NCBI GenBank assembly: GCA_028753945.1
Contig: JAPNXP010000002.1
Span: 3,224,001 to 3,288,000, forward strand
Length of the DNA: 64,000 nt
Reading direction: 5' to 3'
Source of the DNA: Hexactinellida sp. DTS-2022
Taxonomy: Eukaryota > Porifera > Hexactinellida
The notes below the pieces were generated by a model. That model was not told the DNA's origin. It saw only the letters and a program-made list of their open reading frames with translations, and did no database searches. Positions 11,872 to 22,741 of the stretch are shown here, piece by piece. A program made the translations under genes and the position numbers. Within the stretch, counting starts at the first letter, position 1; each line of letters begins with the position of its first letter.

Positions 11872-13261
11872 CGCTACTTCCGCCTTGTTCTCGACCAAAG
11901 TTAGAAATGTTCAAATTTGTACAATATTTTTACAGACAGTGCGGAAGGATGGTATCTTTCGAAAGGAATTGGGTTTTCATCGATCCGATCATTATTTCCA
12001 GAGTTATGACCGTTTTAGTAGAGCGGCATTTAAATTAAAACTCGGTTTTATAACTCCGAAGGTGTTGCCCACGTTAAAATAACTATTTATTGTATTTACA
12101 ACGTTTCAATATTCACACATATGACAAAAAATTTGCATAACTCAACAAAAAAATTTATGTGAAAGTGGAAATTGCAAAAGTTATAGCCCTTCTGCGGTCT
12201 TCAGGGTACGGATTCTTAATTTATTTGTAACTCAGAGAAGAAAAGAGATAAATTAATATAGCACTAGTTCAAAATGATCAGAATACATGGTTTCCCATAT
12301 GTAAATAATACATTTTGTGAGCCTAGGACGCCCCGTTTACAAAAATTCCCTATATGGTAGTGTGAATGTGACCAATTTTGATGATACATGCAAATTTGAA
12401 ACTTCTAAACGAGAGACTATAGAGCTTACATCTAAACTACTAATCACATTGATATATCATTTCTAATTCATTGCAAAGTCAAAAATCACTCAAAACCAAA
12501 TGGTTACCTTGCTAATAATCTCGAATGCCCATATATGGAGGAGTCATGTGACCATCAAAAGAGAGGAATCAAAATTCGAAAGTGAACTGGAGCTTAGTTC
12601 TAACTTTCAGACACTATCAGTGATTGAATTCCAGCTAGATGGCCGATTTTAATTCCTTCTCGGATGAATATTCCTCGCTGTAGACGTGTCCAAAACCGTC
12701 TCTGCCAGCTGAAAAACCACCATATCTAAATATAGACTGCCACAATTTTTAAAGCTTAGTTCTGGCGAACTTTATGAAGTTATATCGCTGAGTTTTGGAA
12801 TATAGCACTCTACTAAGTAAACTAAGACCTGTTACAGTTCCTATTGTCCGAATTCGTCCTTAAAATACAAACTGGGGCCCTTTGGGAGAAAAAGGTGGCT
12901 CAAATGTGGGAAGTCGGTCCGTTTTTTATTAAAATCGAGCCATTCCAACAGAAATTTGACTTTTACTTAAGAAGCTCCTGGGATATCTCAAGGGGACTTG
13001 CAATAATGGTTTAGATCAAAAGTTATTTCTGTGCCCTTTTTCAAATTTTCAAGACTAAGCTTGTAGTGCTATATTATTCTATATGAAAGCTTAAATCCAG
13101 AATTTCAAATAAAATCAGTGCTTAGAAGCCCTATATTAGTGTACTAGATTATTAAAATAGCCTATACATATGACCCCCTATGTATAGGAAGTATAGACTT
13201 ACTAGGATCAACGAGTACTGCGTTGTATAAACTCACTAATTTATCCAAGGCGGAACCAGCG
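11872..13261. mobile_element. Family E element, copy 1 (old)
   Basis: The ends CGCTACTTCCGCCTT and AAGGCGGAACCAGCG are inverted copies. The interior matches 58374-59782 in reverse over most of its length. The TTAA flanks seen in the other copy have decayed here. It contains one CCATATATGG (12529). No coding potential. Confidence 0.7.
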
Positions 13262-13310
13262 TTTTCAGTTAAACAATAAACATGTACAAATGGCGTGTCG
13301 ATTTTCAACT

Positions 13311-14022
13311 GTAATACAAAGTTAAGGACTTATTAATTATATAATGCCAAATTTCTGATAAAATCGAGTGATTATTTGATAATTTATAGAAAAAAAGAAT
13401 TAAATCAAAATCTCAAATTCTGTGTCGCATATGTACTTCTACTAATGTAGTAGAGTTAACGGCGTTATATCGATTTAAAGAGAAAGTATGTGTCATCACT
13501 TTTGTCGAAATCCTCTAGTAAATTTCTTCAAAAATTCTAGCATGTTGATATATTTTTATGCTCTTTTTGGATTTCAAATTAATAGGTTCCAAATATTAAA
13601 TACAAAGAACTACAGAGTATGTTAATTCCCTGAAAATCACTCCGGCAGTCTACGGTTAAAGAGAAAGTATGTGTCATCACTTTTTGACGAAATCCTCTAG
13701 TAAATTTCTTCAAAAATTCTAGCATGTTGATATATTTTTATGCTCTTTTTGGATTTCAAATTAATAGGTTCCAAATATTAAATACAAAGAACTACAGAGT
13801 ATGTTAATTCCCTGAAAATCACTCCGGCAGTCTACGGTTAAAGAGAAAGTATGTGTCATCACTTTTTGACGAAATCCTCAGGTAATTTTTTTTTTTAAAT
13901 TCTAGCATATTGATATATTATGATGCTCTGTTTGGATTTCAAATTAATAGGTTCTAAAAATTAAATACAATGAACTACAGGGTATGCTATTTTTTTGAAA
14001 ATCACTCCGGCAGTCTACGGTT
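13311..14022. repeat. Family B copy with tandem triplication of its right end
   Basis: Bases 13311-13475 match the left part of a family B element. A unit of about 183 bp, from AAAGAGAAAGTATGTGTCATC to GGCAGTCTACGGTT, then appears three times (from about 13476, 13656 and 13841). The junctions read CTACGG-TTAA-AGAG, that is, they fall in TTAA. Units 1 and 2 are almost identical; unit 3 is more diverged. Confidence 0.7.
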
Positions 14023-14035
14023 GAGTATTACAGTA

Positions 14036-14235
14036 CTGATAATAGTTCAAAGTGGAGAAACCAGTGATACGCTTTACAAAATAGCTCATAACTCGGAAAA
14101 TACGCGTGGACGTGGCTCAAAACCATATACAAACGTTAGTTATTGTCCTTCGGCAGTGTTTGGTACAAAATAAAATTGTAAGTTGTTTTTTGGAGCGAAC
14201 TTCCGATTTTTTCCCAATAAAGGACACCGTTAGAA
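14036..14235. repeat. Right-end fragment of a family F (TTAA) element
   Basis: Matches 35034-35227, the right end of the 33833-35231 element, closing with AATAAAGGACACCG before TTAG. The left part is absent. Bases 14236-14650 hold nothing further that I recognise. Confidence 0.65.
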
Positions 14236-14654
14236 TAAAAACTCAGTAATTTTCGACAGCTCTGAGCAGATACATCCTGGCTATGTATGTATTCATTCAT
14301 TTTGAAATACTTCATTAGTTTTATCAATTTTGGATCAATTGTTTTTCATTTTCAAACTGACATCACATAAAATTCTGGAAAACAGATTTTTTAAAAGTTT
14401 TCCTCAATCGCTACATAGGCAGCGTATAGCTACTTCAGATAAACATTATTATTCACAGTTCAACTTATTCATGTTGATCATTTCTTAGGATCGATTACAT
14501 AAATATGTGAAAATCCGAAAGTGTATTTTGTCAATGTTACTTGAATATGAAATAGTATTGGGCTTTTGGCCTCTATGTGATGAACCAATTCGACTATGAA
14601 AATTTCAGTGAAATCGGCTCAAAAAGTGCTGGGAAGTATACTTGGACCATGACT

Positions 14655-14775
14655 ACCACTACGAACAGGGAGAGAGGGAGACTTTCCACTTAGTATATTG
14701 CCTGTCCTAGTCCACTTTGGTTCGACTAAAATTAGGTTTATATATGTTATATAGAACCTCACTTCAACATGCACT
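14655..14775. repeat. Tandem satellite, left portion
   Basis: Contains the unit marks CTACGAACAGGGAGAGAGGG, CCACTTAGTATATTGC and CACTTTGGTT. The same array resumes at 21380, on the far side of the hAT insertion. Confidence 0.7.
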
Positions 14776-14947
14776 CAGGGCCGGATCATGGGTCTCTGGG
14801 ATCATAGGCTGGGTAGAATTATGGGCCCCTTCCCTCCCCTTCAACCAATATATGGATAACAAAATAACTTTATTTAAGTCTATAGTAATGTCATTACTTA
14901 TTAGTAGGCTACTAGGCCAAGTCCTACCCTAGGATTGGAAACTGAGT

Positions 14948-17512
14948 TTACATAAAATGAACTTTTCTGGCTTTGACTTTGGCGAACTTCGAAATTACGA
15001 CATTGAAGTCTATCTCACGGAGAATGGCACTCTCAATGCAGATGAGAGCTAGCTGATTCAGTCGTTCGTCTGTCATTGATGTGCGGATTTCATTTTTTAC
15101 TCGTTTCAACGTAGAAAAGGATCTCTCTCCTGAACAATTTGAAACAAATAGTGTCAAATAGAGACGAAGAGCCACTTCCACATTCGGAAATGCTTCACGA
15201 ATTCCAGGCTCCATTAAGATGCGGTACATTTCAAATTCTACATTGCCAGATAACAGTTGGACGTTTGGTCTAACAAATTCAGCAAATTGTACAATTTCTT
15301 CGCATAACGTTGATTCCAAATCACTTGAATATGTTTTCACGAGATGCTCAGATGCTGCACGCAACTCTCCTGGAGACATATCCTTCATATTCTCCAAAAA
15401 TCCAAACAATGAGCATACTGTTTAGTACGCATCCAAACGTTTCTCCAGTGCAGCCACTAAATTATCCACAATAGGCAAGAACACTTCTGTTCTGAATTTA
15501 TCACGTGGTGAAAGATGAGCATATTCTGCAGATCCATCATATCGCGTAATCTTTACACTTCTCTGTCGTTTACGGATGTTGGCATCGCGGTATTCTTCAA
15601 TCGCAGTCAACCTTTTCCCCATTTCTTCAAATTCGTCAAATTTGTTCCTCAGTCCTTCAACATATGTCTTTAGCGAGTGTAGCATACTCACCGCATTATT
15701 GAGAGCCAAAGTTGCTGATAGTAATGCCTTGCTGGTGAGGTTGAAACGCTCCATGATGGTTGACCACAACTCAGTGAGTATGCCATACTCAAGCTGATCC
15801 ATTTTTCTCACAAGTCCTTCCGATTCTCTTCGAGTCTCTGCCTTCAAGTTGGTATCTTCTTCAATCGTTTCTAGTGTAAATTTGATCTTGCTGAAGCCAT
15901 CTTTCAAGGCTTTTAATGCCTCTGCCCGGGCTGACCAGCGTGTTTGACTAAGATTCTTCACAATCAGATCTCCTTTCAAGTTGTCCTTCAGAATGGACCA
16001 GCGATGGGTAGATGCACTCAGGAATCTGTACACATTCTGAATGAACAAAAAAAAACTCAGTGCCATTGGGGCTGAATCTACTGCATTAATCGCAACCAGA
16101 TTCAGTGAATGGCCGAAGCAGGGGATATAGAATGCAAGAGGACTGCTTTCCCGAATGAGAGTTTGAACACTGTGATATTTTCCGGCCATGTTGCTGGCGT
16201 TGTCATATGATTGTCCTCTGCAGTTTTTCACCACAATCCTCCAGAAACGCAAACAAACTGTTGGTGAGTTGCTGTGCGCTGTGCCCTTCCATCCCAAGAA
16301 ACTTCATGAATCTCTCAACGGGAATTGGTGAATTCTCTGGAACATATCGAAAATACAGGTTAACTGATCCACATTACTTGCATCAGGCGTGGAGTCAATT
16401 TACACAGAGAAATATTTTGCTGCTTTCAATTCATTGATGATGTAATCCATGACCTGTTGACCCATGATTGCTATAAACTCATTGCACACCGTTGATGATA
16501 GGTATGTGGTTGAGCCACGTCCTTTTCCATTAGCATGTTGAAGTTTTTGTCTTTCCATGTGTGCAGCTAGGAATGGGTCAAACTTAGAAATTAGTTCCAG
16601 CACACCGAGGTAATTTCCATTTGATTTAGAACCGACGATTTCATCTTGGCCACGAAATGGCAACCCTCTTTCAGCTAAGAATTTGATGACTTCAACCACG
16701 CGTTCCAGGACAGCCCTCCAGTAGCTGCATTCAGCATTATACTGTTGCATCAGTTTCTCATCTACTCTTGCTTTTTCTCTTCCAAAGTCATTTAGTTTCG
16801 TGATGGATGACACATGCAAATCGGACCGTTCATGCTCTTGAATTCTTCTAGAAGCATTTTTCCAATCATTGTACCCTCCTTTAGTAAAGGAAATGCACTC
16901 ATGGGAGAATAGCTTGCAGTGGAAGCAGAACACGTGTCCAGTTGACGGAGAATAACACAGCCACGTTCTCGAAATTCTTCTCTCTGTGAGCGGGTGAATG
17001 TATGTGAACAAACATTTAGAAAAATATCGGACTTGTCGAATTCCATCAGCGATCTTTGATGCCTCATAGTTAACATCGGGATGCTGACAATCTTTACTTC
17101 CACATTGTGCCCAATATTCACGCATATCTTTAGTTATTTCTTCAGGCCATTTTGCTAAATCCGTATCGTACACATACGCAGGAGAAGCAGCTGGAACAGT
17201 CGTTTCCATTGTATCCACCGTGCCCTCAGCCTCAACCTCTGTTACAGCGGGTTGAACATCCATGGCTTGCGATGAGGTGCCACTACTACATGGATCTGTA
17301 GAGAATGTCACTTCATCTGGTTTCGATTTGGACTCTGTTACCGATGGAAATATGCTGGTCAGTTTCGGAATTTTTGCCAACATTTTTTCATCACGTTCAA
17401 TAGTTTCATGACGTTCATTTCTCTTCTCGGCGCCAGATTTATGTCGGTATCCGGAAGACTTGTTTTGCGTTGAAAAACAACTAATAAATATTAAATTATA
17501 TATATCAAGCAC
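14948..17512 (-). pseudogene. hAT transposase, TTF zinc-finger / ZMYM1 type, broken
   Basis: In order on the minus strand: a basic start region (about 17460, KSGAEKR), a TTF-type zinc finger about 16850-16990 (VFCFHCKLF ... IQEHERSDLH), the hAT catalytic region with GQSYDNASNMAGKY about 16170-16215, the FGHSLNL motif, and a C-terminal dimerisation domain (SGERSFSTLKRVKNEIR) about 15090-15140. A TAA follows KYFSV near 16398, two frame changes lie between about 16210 and 16350, and a second in-frame TAA follows LDAY at 15419-15421. It therefore cannot give one product. The family catalyses cut-and-paste transposition with 8 bp target duplications, matching the flanks. The exact N-terminus is uncertain; a spliced first exon is possible. 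Confidence 0.88.
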
Positions 17513-17646
17513 TAAAATAACATTAGTAACTTACTTTTAACTCTCTAACAAAATTGACTTGAAGTAAACAATATATAATTATTCGCACAATAAATTTTTC
17601 AAATAAAATAAGAATAAAATATAAATATACAAATTAACGTCTATTA

Positions 17647-18004
17647 GGCCACATAAAATAAATTACTTGTTTATCATCCATATTTTTCGAGAAAATTGGG
17701 ACGGCGGACGGGATTTTATTTTTATTTTTTATTTCTATTAATATGCAAATAACATCATCCTATGCCAAAAAATTAATATTAATATTAAATATAATTAGAA
17801 AATAACATGGCAATGCCAAATAATTAAAGTAATGCTCTAAAATATAGACCTTATTAAAAATTCATACATAGTAGGTACTTTACACAAGTTATTGCTTATA
17901 TTTTGTACGATTATGTTGATAAGATAATAATAAGATAGATCCGGACGGGTAGTTAAAATTGGGGCGGACGGGGATGATAAACAAGTTATTTATTTTATAC
18001 GGCC
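17647..18004. mobile_element. Harbinger-type MITE, copy 1 (358 bp)
   Basis: Ends GGCCACATAAAATAAAT and ATTTATTTTATACGGCC flanked by TTA on both sides, as PIF/Harbinger elements make. It is near-identical in reverse to 60488-60845, also 358 bp, so both inserted recently. It sits inside hAT 1. Confidence 0.88.
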
Positions 18005-18177
18005 TTAGTTTTACAAACATACATGGGTGATACAGAACTGATAGAATTTGAAGAAAGGAAGAATTACGCTTTGATAGATCAAAAATGTATAAATTAAACT
18101 TACGACGAGCAGATTTTCCCGGGCCCCCAGAACCCACGGGCCCCTAGCCTGCAGCCCAGAGTTGGAATCGGGTCCAC

Positions 18178-18275
18178 TTTTCAGAACCCGACCCGACCCG
18201 AACCCGACGACCTTCAACCCGAACCCGACCCGAACTCGACGATCTTCAACCCGAACCCGACCCGAACCCGAAGTG
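18178..18275. repeat. hAT 2 left subterminal repeats
   Basis: Array of ACCCGACCCGAACCCGAC-type words spaced by CTTCAA, mirrored inverted at 21238-21332. Such clusters are typical hAT transposase-binding regions. They resemble short telomere-like G-rich repeats (CGGGTT on the other strand) only superficially. Confidence 0.75.
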
Positions 18276-18341
18276 TATATAAGTATAGATATAAACTGAA
18301 ATTCCTCTAAAATATATGTTTATTTGACATTTCAACTAATA

Positions 18342-20971
18342 TTAGTCAAACAAGTTTTTCTTTTGATGTTTTTCAGCTGAATATAAAAATTCCAGCGCCT
18401 CTACTTTTTCTGGAGAAAGTAAAGTTCTCCGCTGAGTGAGTGTTAGTCCACAGGATGAGAAATCACGTTCTGATTGTCCACTAGAACATTGTGCCGCAAA
18501 CAACATTTTTGCCAATTGTCTTAGAATTGGATATCTCCTTTGATTATCTCTCCAGAAGACAAGAGGGTTGTTATCTTCAGTTATATTCGATAATGCTGGT
18601 GACATAGCCTTGTAGTCCTCAAATTCCTAAACATATCAGATATATCTATAAATAATCTATCAAAAGATCTTACATGGTACATCCATCCTATATATATAAT
18701 GATAACCCACCTGTCTGCACTGTTCTTGCTGTGGATATGGAGAGTTTTTGGTAACTGATACCCCTGAAGTTGCGCCATCCCGCAGGTCAGAAAAGATGTG
18801 CTCGTTTACATTTGAGACACATTGTCTTTTGTTATTTGGCTCACTTCTCTGATCGAAAGAAGTGCGATTGACGATGTTATCCATCTGACTCATTATCCAT
18901 AACTCAAGGTCATCTAGAAGTTGCATCTTGAATAGGCGATCAGCATGGGTGATGTTTGGAAGGAAATCAAAACGTTTGAACATTGGGTCGAGGAATGTTG
19001 ACATCCAGTGGTGAGCCTTGAGAGATCCCTCGAAATATTTCACATTTAAGTGAATGATCAACTCTTTCTTTAGTGTAGCAATTTCTTGGCTGTCACATTC
19101 ACTTGGTTGAGCGAACGCCACTGCCTTGTAGTATACCAGAACTGCATAGTTGATTGTAGGTATAGTACTGGACTGCAAAATCTAGAGTTATAACATTACG
19201 TATTACAAATGTCTTAGTTTAATACGTATGTACATAATTATAAATTGTATACGTATATATGTATATATATTTATATAAACGTCCACTTCGTGAACTAAGG
19301 CTACAAATACGATAGAAAAATTATGAATATAAACCTCAAATAATTTGCCGAAAGGATCCATAAATGCTAGGATGTTAGAGTTTAGTTTGCGGTCGAGTGA
19401 TGCGATCAGCATTAGTCGGTCTCTGTGCGGCTCGGCAAGTATTCGCTGAAGGCAATCGTAGCTCGCATCAATGGAACGTGCACGGTCAATAAGACCTTGC
19501 CACCTCCTAAATAAGGATGATGTGATGTAATATGTAGTATAATCAAATATGCCAAGTAACACAAAGAGAAATATTAAAAACCTGGTTGAGCTGCCTTTTT
19601 TTATTGTTACCGGGAGCTGTTCTTGAACTCCACTGGCTTGGTTGCAGTATTTGGTCAAAGCTGCAGCTGCATGGTCGTATTCCACCAGCTGTTGATTTTT
19701 TGCACATGCATTCGACCACATCGTTGTCCAACAAGTATGAAGACGATGAGCCATACAATCCAATCTAAAATATAAATTGTATTAATATTATATGCTAATA
19801 TCAAAAGATAAGCAACTGTCCAGTATGGTTTCAAGCTTGTACCTTGCAGAATTTTCGCATATGTTGAGGCTGAGACAATGTTGGAACCATGGTCTGTGGT
19901 GGAGGTTATCATTTGGATATCGATATTGTACTCCGAGAGGATAATATGAACTGCATTTTTGATATTTTCAGCTGTGTGACGATTTGGACCGAAGTGACGG
20001 ATTGCTAGGGTACAGTGCCGTAGTACAAAATCGGTATCGATCCAAAATGCGTGAACATCCAGATATGAGCTGTGTTGATAATCATCTGTCCATAGATCAA
20101 GCGTAATCGAGAGACTGTCAGCTTTCTGGGGCTCAACTAACCTTTCAATTAGTTTTTCCTTTACCTCTTTCACCTAATTAACAAAAGTTGAATAATATAT
20201 ATTGTCTGGCTCGCTTATTATATTAGGCCACTGTTAATGAGAAACTTATTTCAGCAAGAATTTCCCCTGAGGACGCGGACGGGCGGAGTCTGATTATCTC
20301 ATTATTTAATTCCTAATCAATCACACTCCTTTGAATCATCGATATGAATTCTTAATCGATTGCTATACAATTGAAACTCGTACCATAGTCAGATATACGT
20401 ATGAATAAATACAACGGATTAATTAACTTACTTTCTGTTTGCTAAAGTCCGAAATTGTCTTTCTCCCGAACAAGACGCCCTTCACATTGAAACATCCCAC
20501 ATTTGATGCGATGTTTACAAATATCTGCAGCAAGCCAATAAGTCCCTCGTTCTCGAGAGAATTGAAGGATTGATGTCCCATCACGCAGAATCCTAACTCT
20601 GCATTTTTTATCTTGATTTTTTGCTTTTCACTCAGAACAGTGAGCTTCGTGAAGGTGCTAGTGATGAGTGGTTGGGATATTCCCTGTACCTTCTTGCAAT
20701 TTTCCGCATGGCGACTTAGGGTGGAAGAACCCGTGATCTTCGAGTCGTATTTCAATACGTGCTTGCAAAACCTGCAGACGAAGAAGCCTTCAACAATGCG
20801 TGGCATAGAATTCCCATCTTCATTGTCATTCAACCGACTGATAACATCGAATGACTTCCAGAATTCTGCCCGGCCGCAAGCAATTGTAAAGGTGAAGCGC
20901 CCGGGAAACATCTTTATTTCTGTATTAAGAATTTCTGCTGGTGTTGACATTCTCGCGAAAAAAGACAACAA
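18342..20971 (-). CDS. hAT transposase with BED finger, six exons, looks intact
   Basis: Predicted exons (minus): 20971-20432, 20173-about 19847, 19764-19582, 19503-19335, 19181-18711 and 18626-18342; about 655 residues, normal for the family. Exon 1 has a BED zinc finger (FFVCRFCKHVL ... SRHAENC) and a Hermes-like DNA-binding segment. Exon 2 has two catalytic aspartate motifs (LDLWTDDYQHSSYLD, TTDHGSN). Exons 3-4 give AHRLHTCW and the STRWQG junction. Exon 6 has the dimerisation domain with the catalytic-Glu motif SGQSERDFSS. Four introns are GT-AG. The exon 2/3 junction keeps frame only with a GC-AG intron (CT|GCAAGG); the nearby GT donor would shift frame by one base. I see no nonsense codon within the exons. 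It is the best candidate here for an active transposase, and its binding sites are probably the subterminal arrays. The start at 20971 or at the second Met (about 20950) is undecided. Confidence 0.82.
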
Positions 20972-21237
20972 ATATTTAGTTATAAAAAATACAGAACACT
21001 TACGAAATATAGTATTGAGTAAATTAAAAGTAGCTACTAAGTTGTTTTGTATTATTAAGGAAAATTTGTATCTTGGAATATTATGGGTTAATAATATTTA
21101 TATAACCCATCAATGTGCTTATGAGGTCATTTGATTAAAGTTCCATATAATGTTTCTATTGTAAATATAATCTTTCAAAAAATAGAATTAAATCATTGAA
21201 TTCAAAAATGTTACGCACTAAGTTCGAACTGATCAAC

Positions 21238-21332
21238 TTCGAACCCGAACCCGACCCGAACCCGATTCTAAATCTGAATCTTAACCCGAACCCGACCCGA
21301 ACCCGACCCGACCCGAGAAACCCGAACCCGAT
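21238..21332. repeat. hAT 2 right subterminal repeats
   Basis: The same CCCGAACCCGACCC words as at the left end. Together with the tips they form the likely cis-acting ends of hAT 2. Confidence 0.75.
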
Positions 21333-21379
21333 TCCAACTCTGCTGCAGCCTACTTAGCCTATTGGGTGATCCGGCCTTG

Positions 21380-21839
21380 CATGCACTTGCGGCAAGGAAG
21401 AGAGGTATACTCTCCACTTAGTATATTGCTTATCGTATTCCACTTTGGTTTGAATTTAACTATGCTGTTTTATCAAATATAAACCCACAATTTTACTAGC
21501 ACTACGAACAGGGAGAGAGGGAGATTGTCCACTTAGTATATTGCTTATCGTATTCCACTTTGGTTTGAATCTAATACTGCATATTTGTCTAATATAAACC
21601 CACAATTTACTAGCACTGCGAACAGGGAGAAAAGAGACTGCCCACTTAGTATACTGCTTGTCCTAGTATAGTCCACTTTAGTTTGACAAAATAAGATTTA
21701 TTTATGTAATTTAGAACCTCACTTCAACATGCACATCTGGCCAGGGCGAGAGGTATAATCTCCACTTAGTATATTGCTTATCGTATTCCACTTTGGTTTG
21801 AATTTAATTATGCAGTTTTATCTAATATAAAACCACAAT
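21380..21839. repeat. Tandem satellite, right portion
   Basis: Four units of roughly 100-130 bp share CCACTTAGTATATTGCTTATC, TATTCCACTTTGGTTTGAAT and AATATAAACCCACAATTT. Two versions of the inter-unit segment alternate (AGCACTACGAACAGGGAGAG and CACTTCAACATGCACATC). The array continues 14655-14775 and ends at the TTAA element at 21840. Confidence 0.75.
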
Positions 21840-22741
21840 TTAACGGTGTCCGGACTGGCCAAATTAACGAATTTCTTTTATTCCACCGGAATATTTTTTT
21901 TTTCTAAATATACACTCAATGAGATTAATATTTCTCCTCCAATCTTAATTTTGATTTTGTCATTCATAAGTGTCACAATATGACGTTTCAACACCTCCAT
22001 ATATGGCAAAAATTACAAATTTCGCCGATATCCTTGAAATTTTAAGAGTAGAGTAAGAGTAAGAGTAGAGATTATCTAGTTTTTTCTAGAATTAATATAT
22101 TGCGGGGGAATACTAAGACACTTTGGAATCGAATTGGAATGTTAGTAAGTGACTATTGAGACATTAGAACTAAATATACACTTAATTTTCAAAAGCTTCG
22201 TTCAAAGAATAATAAAAATTGATTTAGAAGCTTAGTTTTGATGAAATGTTATGAGTTATCGCGACAAACTCAACTGCATTGTCAATAACATAACTATATC
22301 ATAAAAAAATAGGAAGTAGAATGAGTAATTTATTATTTGGGATTGAATATGGGAACAGATTGTGTGAAATTTCCCAATAAATTGAAGAAATGTGGACTTT
22401 GAATCGAAAACTGTAAAAAAATCGAGGAAAAAAAATAAATTCATTGTTAACGCAAGTTGGATAGGTTTCTAAGTAACTCAATATCTTATACAACAACTAG
22501 TTAGAAGTTGGGAAGTGCTTCTACAAAAGATTATAGACTATTAGACTATGTTACGGTCAATTAGAAGCCATTTTTAGAAATTCGATATATATTTAGTTAC
22601 ATTTTGAAATTTGAATTTTTTAAAGTGCAGTTATTCTTAGAAATGCCTTCCTAGATACTTGTTATGAATCAAAAGTAGTTATGATGAATCAATAATGATT
22701 TACCATTATAAATTATGTAATCCCAGTCCGGATACCGTTAA
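21840..22741. mobile_element. TTAA-bounded element, family F
   Basis: TTAA-CGGTGTCCGGACTGG at the left and CCAGTCCGGATACCG-TTAA at the right. It contains one CCATATATGG (21997). There is no coding sequence. It truncates the satellite. Confidence 0.8.

Larger units (their letters stand above)
18157..21342 (-). mobile_element. hAT transposon 2 (BED type), apparently complete
   Basis: Inverted ends CAGAGTTGGAATCGGG and CCCGATTCCAACTCTG with an exact 8 bp duplication CTGCAGCC (18149-18156, 21343-21350), inside hAT 1. Just inside both ends lie arrays of CCCGACCCGAAC-type words, likely transposase-binding subterminal repeats. A six-exon transposase gene fills the middle. At 3.19 kb it is a normal size for an autonomous hAT. 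Confidence 0.92.
14776..21379 (-). mobile_element. hAT transposon 1 (ZMYM1-like), containing two insertions
   Basis: Terminal inverted repeats CAGGGCCGGATCATGG and GTGATCCGGCCTTG are flanked by an exact 8 bp duplication CATGCACT (14768-14775 and 21380-21387), the hAT hallmark. It carries a broken ZMYM1-type transposase (14948-17512, minus). A Harbinger-type MITE (17647-18004) and a second hAT (18157-21342) are inserted in it; without them it is about 3.05 kb. Confidence 0.92.

Noticed and set aside
18178-18275. Interstitial telomeric repeat (CGGGTT-like)
   Set aside because: The words sit symmetrically just inside both tips of hAT 2, with irregular spacing; transposase-binding subterminal repeats explain them better.
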